Source: Membranipora membranacea | Taxonomy: Eukaryota; Bryozoa; Gymnolaemata; Cheilostomatida; Membraniporidae | DNA length: 64,000 nucleotides | Direction of reading: 5' to 3' | Assembly (NCBI GenBank): GCA_914767715.1 | Contig: OU612075.1 | Location: forward strand, 11,158,001 to 11,222,000 | Shown here: positions 44,701 through 53,902 of the stretch, one piece after another | Layout of the letters: each line of letters begins with the position of its first letter | How positions within the stretch are numbered: position 1 is the stretch's first letter | Made by a program: the position numbers and the translations under genes | Notes under the pieces: generated by a model | Seen by the model: the letters and a program-made list of their open reading frames with translations, nothing else | Database searches by the model: none | Told to the model about the DNA's origin: nothing

Positions 44701-46112
44701 CCTTGCGATTTTTAACCATCATATTCACCGAAGAAATGTATCTAGCAATTAAATATTGATACATACACATCAGACACATCAGAACTTAATGTCATGTGAC
44801 GCCAAAATGATTGATATTATAAGATTCAGCATATGTCAACACCTCCAACCCTGCCTATAACCGTACTGCTTGATAAGAGCTAATCGACAGTCATTTTCTG
44901 GTGATGAGAGCTATGAAGTATTCCAAGGTCATGTGGCATCGAAATCATCAGTGTCATTTGTGTCGGCATTTGCTGTAATCAACTTTATCCTTGATTTGAA
45001 CTATACCCCGTGAAAAGAATTTACGATAGAATGATTGTCCAAATCATTATCAACCAACAGAAGTTTGGAGTTAGTTTACTGCCTAATTCTAATATCCATC
45101 CTGTAATAGGTTGATAGCATCGAATGTATGGCACATAGGTGGTAAATAAAATAAAAAGGAGTGTGAGCTGCATTAGTTGTAGAATCGCAAATAAAATTAA
45201 AAAAATGTTTTTTTGACTCTTTGTGGTTCTACACTTGGAGGGTCGGTATTCCTCTATCTTTGTTCTACAAACAGACATGCCATATATATTGTTATCTCAA
45301 TATAGAAAACTTGAAACACCTCACACATTTGACATAACTTTCAGAGCGATATCTTATCTGTATGAATGGAAAAGGAAAGGAAGAATATACTGGAATGTCA
45401 CACATGAGCAGTTCGACTCAGAGTTTACAGAATATTTACTTCTTGGTCTTCTAGAAGAGATGAAACACTGTATAGAGACTTATGGAGAGTTGGGCTGTCT
45501 GTATAGAACACAAGGCCTAGACCGACTTATGCCAGTAAGTTGTTATTTTTATATTATGAGTATTATTATTTGAGTAGGAGTTGTCTAGTCTTTGATGTTG
45601 AAAGCATAACTCCTATACACTAGATTTCAGGTTGATAGTAACAGGGAGTTTTTTGTCCCAAACTGCCTGATAGCAGTGTGGTGCATTTCATTGTAATCCT
45701 GATTAACTTAAGTGATATGAGAAATTTGATCTAAAAGAGTGCTTATGTATGTTTAACTAGTGTAAAATAAGCAAACAATTCAATTCGATTTTTGAGATTT
45801 GGATTGTTGATATTCAAAAAGAGATTTTTATTACGTATAGCCAATTTGTTGGCTCTGATTTGATGGTGGATGGGAGAAAGAGAGCCAATGCCAGGTCAGA
45901 TGTTACTCTCCTTGAGGTACATATTGATATTACATGTTACGTAAAATAATATATAAAACAATATATATAGCATTTGAATTATTTTAGAACCTGCTGAAGC
46001 ACAGCTTGTACGTACTTTATATTGAGGAAGCATTTGAATTTATACCACGTGAGCAGATTGCTGTGACGAGAACCGAAGACTATGCAAAATCAGAGGTAAG
46101 TCAACCTTGCCA

Positions 46113-46286
46113 CTGTGCTGGCTCTAATTGACTCTTGATGGAAGAGAGCCAAGCCAGGTTGGATAATGCTTATAGTTACCGTGACAGAAGTTTCACTTTC
46201 ACAGTATCTCAATATGTACTTTCGTTGACATGGCATTGGTTCTCTACCTCGCACCTTTCGATCAATCAGAGTCAACATATTGGTTG
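46113..46286. mobile_element. MITE, GTTGGCTCTGATTGG family
   Basis: Unit 2 duplicate of 39503-39672, followed by a further partial copy at about 46398-46500 (GAGAGCCAATGACAGGTCGG). Confidence 0.65.
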
Positions 46287-47235
46287 GAACACATTGACTT
46301 CGACATAATTCTACTAATTGACATATGTGAAATCTTGTACCAGAGCAAGCTTCTCCCCATCCCAGCCTCCCTGCTCTGACTAATACTACTAATACTACTC
46401 ATGGAAGAGAGCCAATGACAGGTCGGATAATACTTATAGGGAAAGTGAGAGAAGTTTCACTTTAACAACATCTCAATATGTACTTTCTACTATTGACATT
46501 GTGAAACTTTGTACCAGCGCAAGCTTCTCCCATCCCAGTCTCCCTGCTCTGACTAATACTACCAATTTACTTTGCGCCCAACTTGTACCCACCCTAAATC
46601 AGTGCAGTTAATCTCGGTCAGGTAAATCAAACAAGGATGCTCAGGCTTCATGATTTTATTCCATGTAAATTGATATACATCAGTGATGTTAGTATATATA
46701 GCAAAGTAGTTGTTCATCAACCAGATCAGATTGACTCCCCTGTGTTACCTTCCGCCTGCTTTGGATTTGGAATTTTCTTCTCAATTATAACTTTTTTTTA
46801 TTTTGATATTTTTGATACTTTATTGTGCAATACTTTATTGTGCAATACTTTATTGTTTAATACTTTATTTTTAATACTTTATGGTGCGTATATAGCAGCA
46901 CTAACTGCTCCGAAAATTATTTGGAAAGCACTATGTTGTTTACTACTTTTTGCAGGAAAAGGTCATTCGAGAAGTGATGGGTGTATTTGGCAACTCGCAA
47001 ATCTACTTAAGACAAGACAAGACAAGTGGCTTTGGCAATAAAACAAACCAATGTGTTTGCTCCTTTCTGATTGGCTCTTGTGTGGGAGGAGGGAAGAAAG
47101 CCTGTACATCAGATGGAAAGTACCTATTGAGACATAGTGAGAGTGAAACTTCCACTATGTCGGATAGGTTTTTTCAGTGTATTGCCTCTCTCATTACAAC
47201 TAGCCAATTAGACAGTAGCTAGAATAAGTTTGACC

Positions 47236-47265
47236 CATAGACCTACTAATAATAGTAGGTCTATG
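47236..47265. mobile_element. 30-bp micro-hairpin insertion, CATAGA family
   Basis: Perfect 13-bp arms CATAGACCTACTA and TAGTAGGTCTATG around ATAA, flanked by exact 8-bp GTTTGACC (47228-47235, 47266-47273). Unit 1 has a single ATTTGATCC at about 40472, the empty site. Confidence 0.9.
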
Positions 47266-47307
47266 GTTTGACCCAATTTACCTGCATTCAAATTTCTCCC
47301 CTTCCAC

Positions 47308-47365
47308 CAATGAACTAAACCTTCAGGTTTAGTTTAGTTTAGTTTAGTTTAGATTTAGTTCATTG
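47308..47365. mobile_element. 58-bp MITE, CAATGAACTAAACC family, with expanded TTTAG
   Basis: CAATGAACTAAACC..TTTAGTTCATTG with a (TTTAG)n run between, flanked by CTTCCAC (47301-47307, 47366-47372). Unit 1 has the uninterrupted CTTCCACTAGTCACC at about 40510. Confidence 0.88.
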
Positions 47366-47756
47366 CTTCCACTGGTCACCAGTGGAGGGGAAGCAACTCC
47401 GAATGCAAGCAAAAGGATCAAACTTTGTCTAGATAATAGCCAACACATCGGCTGTGTACATGATATTGTGACTGTCTGCGTAGCCAACATACTGACCCTG
47501 ATTGGCTGACATTTGACAATCACTTTTGCTACTGTTGGTAACGCTTATGCTGAGACTCAAAACTTATTTTCTACTTCCGATGATCAAAGGGTCATCAACT
47601 CATAGTTTTTGCCGATTCCAATTTAAGTTTCTGGATGTTAGTTAAGTTTTATTGGGTATAAAACGTGTTCTTCCTCTGGTTTAATTTCTGTATAATGTAT
47701 GTTAATAAGCTCTTCCTACACAATAACCGTTGATTTAATTTATTTTTCTATACACA

Positions 47757-48418
47757 GTAAATTGGAAAAAGATATCTGGTACATAGTACACACTTCGAAC
47801 ATAAATGTAAATCTTTGATTATTCTTGAGATCTATAAATATAATATGAAACTTCGAGCAGAGAACTTCGGTGGAGTGATTTCTGAGTTGAATGTGAACAT
47901 AAAAAATGACCAGTCAACTCTTACTCGCTAAGCTCATGGCAGCTTCCGCTGGTCTTAAAGTACTTGCGGGAAACCATGGCTTCAGTTAACAGCTTCAAAT
48001 TCAATCAAATCAATTACTGGCTATATGTGCTATACGGTGAATAACATGAATCACTACTCCTAATATAAGTCAGCACTGCTTAGCCATATGGCTATCGTCT
48101 GACTCTCCATTATTTTGTTTCGCTGCCGGGGATAATTTCCGAGGGAAGATTCTACCATGAAGACATGGTGGAAAAATAAAACATGCCAGATTGTGGTAAC
48201 TAAGCCTTATCTTCGCCAAGATAAGGCTAGGTTACACAGGGACGGAAATCTTGATCAAACTGGTATCAATAACCATATGGAGAGATGACAAGAGTCCAAG
48301 AGTCTTATTTAAACCCAGTTATACAATTGCCGAGCCTGCATGGAGGAACAGGCATCAAATAAGAACAAGTATGCCATCAGGTATCTACTTCGACCCTAAG
48401 AAGATAGTAATAAGTCTA
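47757..48418. other. 0.66-kb insertion specific to unit 2
   Basis: Unit 1 passes from TTTTTCTGTACG directly to CGAGCTAACTTGGAAAA (about 40910-40950). Unit 2 has about 660 bp of unrelated sequence between TTTTTCTATACACAG and CAAGCTAACTTGGAAAA. No terminal repeats or coding frame were recognised. Confidence 0.65.
48202..48229. mobile_element. 28-bp micro-hairpin, AAGCCTT family
   Basis: Arms GCCTTATCTT and AAGATAAGGC around CGCC, within the unit 2 insertion. Flanks GGTAAC and GGTTAC are only a weak duplication. Confidence 0.55.
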
Positions 48419-48883
48419 CTTTGTTCAAGCTAACTTGGAAAACGGTGTAAAACTGGTTAACAAAAATTAAATGGTAATAATTCTATTATGATTGCGAAAA
48501 ACTTGCGAAAAATAAGAATAACTAAAAGGCTGAGTTTTCCACGCAAGCTTGCATGCCTCATAGTGAGAGTCTATTATTTATTGTCACCAAGAATTGTCAA
48601 CCTATTGCTGATAAATGAGAGTTCACAAATGGAGCCAACAGAACCCCTGAGCGTCCCTTACAAAGCATGAACATTGTGATTGAAAGCACAAAGCAGCACA
48701 GTAAACGACAGAGGTTGAAGGATAACAAGTGCTAAGCTCCATGTGTCCACAACTGATGTTAGTTGTTCCTATGTATAGATGACTTTCTGCACCAATTCCT
48801 AAAACAGAAAGACTCTTTGAGAAATACTAATAATGAAAACTAATCCCATTGTTAGTCACACTGCTATCCATCAACTATTTGAG

Positions 48884-49008
48884 TTTGGTTGGCCCCCAGG
48901 CTCTAGACCTGCCAGCAAACAGAGAGCAACCTGGCACAGATATTGTGGCCTAGCACCTAAGGCAACTGATACTTTGCGGCCCATGCTATTAGGGATGTTG
49001 CGTGTGAT
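48884..49008 (+). mobile_element. SINE body, headless (unit 2 copy)
   Basis: Duplicate of 41493-41625. Confidence 0.75.
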
Positions 49009-49224
49009 ATAACAACTTGATTTTTAAATCAACCGGATGCTTACGAATAACTTTTGCATATTGGGATCAGGTTTTTGTTATCAGGTGTTTGCTGGACATC
49101 AGATAAAATTCTATCAGTTGTTGGCTTAGCAGCATAAGGGTACATTTGTTGATCACAAGACGTCAAACACAACCACATACACTCAACTGGATATGTGATC
49201 AGACTTTAAATGAGAGGACCTCTG

Positions 49225-50046
49225 TTACCCACCTAAAATGCTAGGTTCGAAAGCTCTGAAAATCCCATTCTGTTGATTTGTTATTGATAAGATCGCATTA
49301 AGCGTTGGAGTTGCCTGCTCAGTTGTTGTTGACTCAGCTGATGTTGTTGCTGTTGCTGTGGTGGATGGCTCTGCCGCTGTTGTCGTTGGGTCTACTGTTG
49401 TTGTTTTTTTGGGATTTTCTGTTGTTGTTAATTTTGTGGGCTCTGTTGATGTTGTTGTTTGTTTGGCTGTTGTTGTTGGTTCGGCTGTTGTTGTTGGTTC
49501 GGCAGTTGTTGTTGTAGCTATTTGGCACTCAGGTGGTTGCCATGTACAATCAAACTCGCTGACAAATTTATTAATAACACAGTTCCAGCATGTGCAGTCT
49601 ACACGGAATTCTGACGAGACAATACCAGCCTTACATCTTGTCAAGGCTGTGTTATATTCTACAAAAAGATAAAGGAATAAAACAAAAAGGGGCGAATGAG
49701 GGATCATTATAGTACCTCATGAAGTGAATGGTTGAGAAAATGGCAGGATGATGTCAGTCAGCATATCAAAAAGAAGATATATTGTCATGAGGCCACTGTA
49801 CTAGGGATGCAGTGTGTTTGAATACAAACATAAAACTGTTTAAAAATGATGCCATTATTATTTTAACACTTTTATTATAATGATAAAGGTATAATCATTT
49901 ATCGTTATGTGTCATTGTGTGGGTGTAGTCTTAGAACAACAAGGCACAGTATAATATTTGGTTAAGTTCTAAACCTTACCATTGGCTCCATACACAGTAG
50001 GTGTTACGGCAGTCACAATGACTGCCAGCACGAGGCAACGATCCAT
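49225..50046 (-). CDS. Secreted Cys-rich protein with mucin-like Thr tail, 166 aa, 2 exons
   Basis: Exon 1 50046-49980 encodes a signal peptide (MDRCLVLAVIVTAVTPTVYG, cleavage near residue 20). The donor GTAAGG is phase 1 and joins an acceptor TTTTTGTAG to exon 2 49658-49225, restoring the codon GAA; total 501 nt. Residues about 30-62 form a compact six-cysteine unit (RCKAG.., DCTCWNC, FDCTWQPPEC). Residues about 65-135 are runs of TTT with AEP/SAEP spacers, a likely O-glycosylated stalk. No membrane anchor is seen, so it is probably secreted or matrix-bound. The last about 22 codons lie inside the tandem duplication unit 2, and a detached copy of that tail sits at about 41833-41899. The six-Cys unit is not assignable to a named domain by eye. 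Confidence 0.8.
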
Positions 50047-50903
50047 GATTCAGAATATTAAAACCATATATAATTTTCCCGCTAATTTTCATTGAGATGA
50101 CTGCTGCTGTTACTTTTCAGACAATATGATGTTGTGTATAGATTTTAGAAAATATTTTGAAGTAGAATTTGAGGTGTGACACTAAACCAACAGAAGCCGT
50201 CTATAAGTGTGAAAGAGGTATACAAACATTTCTATGTGTTTGTCATTAAATATTGGTATTGATGCACCTATCAATTCTGCACTTGACTAAGTAATAATGT
50301 AATAAGTAAAAACAAGTTTTTGTGCATCCTCCGTTTTATCCATGCATAATTAATGTTGCGGTTTGTCTCATGTTTCAGCACGTTTTTGAGTATGATAAAC
50401 TGTCAATTCTATGATTTCAACACACTCGCTGCTTTTATATTCATGTTAAAGAGCTGGTAAAGGCATGCCTTCCACAAAAGAAGACAGTATTGAGTATAAA
50501 TCTTTCTATTATTGGTTCTTTATGCATAAAACAATCCCTACTGATATTCAATGACGATTGAGCCAAATAGCACGAAATCATGGTGTCACAACATCTGAAC
50601 CAGCAAACAACAGCTTGATGATGTTTGTCATGCACTCAGAATTTGATAAAAGAAAACTCTAAAGAAGAGTCCACTCAATGTCACCATAAGAAAGGCTTAC
50701 AAACTCATTGGCATCGACATTCAATTACTGGGTAGATAAACACAGTCCAAGAGAAGAGTTTTCTCTAGTTTTTTTATACTTTAATCATTAAGACATCTTT
50801 TGTCAATATTTTAGGTTATAGCTCGATTCTAGGCTTCTAGGCTTAACTGTTCCACCAGTTTATGATGGAAGGTATGATTGTAGAAGGTTTATGAACTCTA
50901 CTC
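50047..50903. other. Upstream of mucin-like gene, no further gene seen
   Basis: Contains a TATATAATTTTCC-like string at about 50068-50080, 25-35 nt from the gene start on the minus strand, a possible promoter. Otherwise nothing. Confidence 0.4.
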
Positions 50904-51246
50904 TTAAAGTGACACCGGTTGACAGTCCTACTAGGCCATGTTTGGTATGGTTTTAAAGATCTCAGGCTGAAAAGTCATTAGGGCATATGAAATAAAACAG
51001 CCTGTGAACCTAATTGCAGTAAAACTGCTGCAAAGTCTGAAAATAGGGATCATAGTGGATCATAGTGATTAATTGCCTCCCCTGACCACTATGATTCACT
51101 ATGATCCTTGATTAAATAATTGAAAAAAAACTGATTGCTATTTTCCGCAATTTTCATTATTTTATTTTTTTATTTGCCCTATGAACTCACAATATTTGAT
51201 TTACTGGGGTAACATATTAACTTTTTTAATAGGACTGTCACTTTAA
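50904..51246. mobile_element. TTAA-flanked MITE
   Basis: TTAA-AGTGACA at the left and TGTCACT-TTAA at the right. A subterminal GACAGTCCTA (50931) mirrors TAGGACTGTC (51230). An internal palindrome (ATCATAGTGGATCATAGTG..CACTATGATTCACTATGAT) lies at about 51048-51103. TTAA duplication suggests the piggyBac/Kolobok type. Confidence 0.85.
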
Positions 51247-52500
51247 TGAGCTGTAATCAAAAGCGTGTAGAAAAAGGTTCAAAGGTCTGCAATCAGTGTT
51301 GTCTACTAGAACTACTTTATTTCTGAAACTCATGAAGCAAAATAGACAAATCATTTGAGCTTTTTATCATCCCTCTTTAGTTTTGTTAGCAATTGTAAAA
51401 CAGTGTGAATTATCTGCTACCGAGGCAAACCAGCGTCACTCACATTCTGAATTTAATTTATCCAAAAACTTTAAACGTATTTTATGTGGATGGCCTGACT
51501 GAGTTTGATCTTGTGAATCACTTAGCTCGTAACAATCTGGTTGATAAACAAAAAGTACAAAGGGAAGACTGGTATACGCTGGTCTCGACCGACTTTGCTG
51601 TCCTAGGCAGCCGTAAATCGTCAGACTTCCATCAGCTCATTCTACACATTTTTTCTTAGATTTCTAAGCGACTAAAAAACAAACTCAACTAAATCTCGAT
51701 CGCATTGGTACCTAACCTTGGTCAATGAACGCTCAGACAGTTATTGGAAATAAGCATGATTAAAACTTTTCACACACTTTCCGCCATTTTCAGGAAAATT
51801 ATAGAGCTTTTACAGAACAGTATAGTTTTGAACTGCTTCTGGTAACATTTCAACCACTGTTATAGACCAATTTTCTGCTTGCTTAGAGTGAAGATACAGT
51901 TTTTAAAGTCTCTAAAATCTCCATCGCCTGCTACCTGTAGGTCAAAATGGCAAATTGGATTAAACTTGGTCTTCGCTAGAGCCTGGGTGTGTGTGTGTTT
52001 ATCAATATAACCAGTTCTTTCGAAACCTACTACACTTGCTGATTGTCTGTTTTATCATTGGTTTCACTAGGTTAGGGTACTTGTCATCTATGAGGTCCAA
52101 GTTCAATCTCGACGCCATCAGTCATTTTTGATTTGGTACTGGCACATCCTTCCTTCATTCCTTCCATTCGTCCTTGAGGCCAACTGTGTGTTTGCACATC
52201 TCACATGCAGTTAAAAGATCCCCCTCCTGTCTCTTGAATATGAAGAGTAGCTGGAATTCTGGCAAGGGCAAGGGTATAGGGCAAGTACCACTAGACCCAG
52301 CACCTGTACTCTAGAGGAGATAACTCTCTCCAAAATGAAGACTCAGAGTTAGACTTGGCACCATTTTTTATTAGGCTTTTGAGAATTGGCTTGGGGTGGT
52401 GAACTAGTTTTCATAAATATGTCATGGCTACCTTTCTTGTACCATTCCTAAAGAGAGAAACAGTTATTATTGCTATTGAGTTTTCTCTCTGATCCTACGT
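51247..52500. other. Intergenic, no gene seen
   Basis: One open frame at 51405-51659 has no recognisable domain, signal peptide or splice context and is not called. Confidence 0.45.
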
Positions 52501-52514
52501 AGAGTGAATGGAAC

Positions 52515-53265
52515 CTACCAAAATCAGCGCTTTCACGTAAGTACTGAAATTGTATAGAAATATGTTTACTATCCCTGAGGAGAAAATTTTAGCTAGAATT
52601 TTGATTAGGGTGACTTAATGTTAGCTAGCACTAAATAATGGCTTGCTAAGGTGGGCAAATAATTTACTCTACCAGGGTTTGGAGGTTTTAATTTCATACT
52701 ATACCACAACCCATTGCTATAGGATGACATATAGCCCTCAGATAACCTTCTCTTTAAACTGGTTGACTTGCTATTTTTGTAGAAGAGAAACACAATCTTA
52801 TGCGAAGTGTCGTGCAAATGGATAGCTCCACCATATCAAAGGGTTCAAGGAGTGCAAAAATGCAATTGGACCTAAGAAACCTGCAAACTAGTGGTGGGGA
52901 GACATCGGTGATAAAGTAAAAGTATGCGGAGTGAATTGTCCATTTTTTACATCAGCCTCTAACAAAGCGCACAAAAGTGATTCACCCCCCCCCCCCTCCC
53001 AACCCATATCAGATAATAAACTTATCGTTCATTTATCACAAACATGATGTGTAATAATTACCATGTACACCATATAGGCAATATATACTTTTATATGACT
53101 AATTAAACTGTCCAAATCAATCGTTGAAGTTTCAGCAATGACTAGCTAACTCAATTCTGTTTCATTTTGTACCAGATGATGACTTCGTTAAGGAGAGGAA
53201 GCCGCTGACTGCATTAATCTTTGTTACCATTTCTTGTAGTTTGTTGAGAATATAAATGGAATAAA
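52515..53265 (+). pseudogene. P1: dead copy of the secreted VWC-like peptide family
   Basis: The exon 1 remnant is only its last bases (AATCAGCGCTTTCAC before GTAAGT at about 52537). Exon 2 at 52783 reads ETQSYAKCRANG then TAG: the first Cys of the SCVKC motif is Tyr, and Lys AAG has become the stop TAG. The intron and the 3' UTR exon (GATGACTTCGTTAAGGAGAG, about 53175, ending AATAAAATAA) align with P2 throughout. No signal-peptide exon remains. Confidence 0.85.
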
Positions 53266-53902
53266 ATAATATGAGGAAATGACATTTTGTTGTTGGTCCG
53301 TCACCTTCTAGCCCGAGTTATCGATTGTCAACTTTAACGGAGCTAGTGTTTAGGATCTTTTTTTTGCCATTACAAGGAAATTTAATGACTATGCAATGAA
53401 AACGTAGATAAAAAAAATTCTGAGAGAAAAACTTGTACCCGGTTATTAAAATTTAGTTGCTATAATTCGTTGGGGAGGGGGGGTCTCAAGCTATCTTAAG
53501 ACTGATGCCGTGTAACCATAAAGTGACAAGGCTTAGCTAAGCTATGCAGTTTTCTCAGCTCAGTATAAATTATACCAGCCTTACGATCATTTATTTGGGA
53601 AAGATAAAATACCGTAGATAGACATAGATAAAATACCGTAAATAGATCAAGGTCAATGCCACCTAGCAATATTGGGTAACCGTTTTTTTCAGAGACAAGC
53701 CTACAGTATAGTTTGCCCAAGTTGCTGGTAAAAGCTCAATTATCAAACCATGCAGTAATGTTGTCAGGGATGTGGTTAATAATGAAAGGCAATACCAGCA
53801 GCTGCGGTAAGGTTTGAACTTGCAACTCACCTGCAATATCAAAAAATATACAAATATCAGTATCATTATAAGATTTCCAAGCAGATGAATAACATCACCA
53901 AC

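Larger units (their letters stand above)
41903..47222 (+). pseudogene. CHST15-like: Gene D: headless sulfotransferase copy, frameshifted end
   Basis: Exon-equivalents 5-9 of gene C: 41903-42008, 43382-43514, 45345-45534, 45988-46095 and 46956-47222. Exons for the anchor, Cys-rich region and PAPS loop are absent. The first exon begins at the duplication breakpoint: the base pair before it is TG, not AG, so its acceptor is lost. The last exon has lost about 130 nt (between GTGTATTTGG and CTCGCAAATC), which removes the conserved PYNERLANLL end and shifts frame to an unrelated tail. The NST sequon has become DST. The three middle exons are intact with good splice sites, so alternative splicing from gene C exon 5 into exon 6 of D is imaginable, but the product would lack the normal C terminus. 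Confidence 0.88.
41900..49290. repeat. Tandem duplication, unit 2 (7.4 kb)
   Basis: Direct repeat of 35334-41899 with high identity in exons. It ends at GATTGATAAGATC-type sequence at about 49290 and then continues into the unduplicated part of the mucin-like gene. Insertions specific to this unit (42202, 43250, 47236, 47308, 47757-48418) account for the extra length. Confidence 0.85.

Noticed and set aside
47320-47356. Interstitial telomere
   Set aside because: The TTTAG repeats lie inside a small MITE with target duplications and are only a few units long.
49305-49672. Leu- or Val-rich plus-strand frames
   Set aside because: Antisense shadows of the ACA/ACT threonine repeats of the minus-strand mucin-like gene.
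51405-51659. 84-codon plus-strand frame
   Set aside because: No domain, signal peptide, conserved splice sites or paralogue; likely chance.
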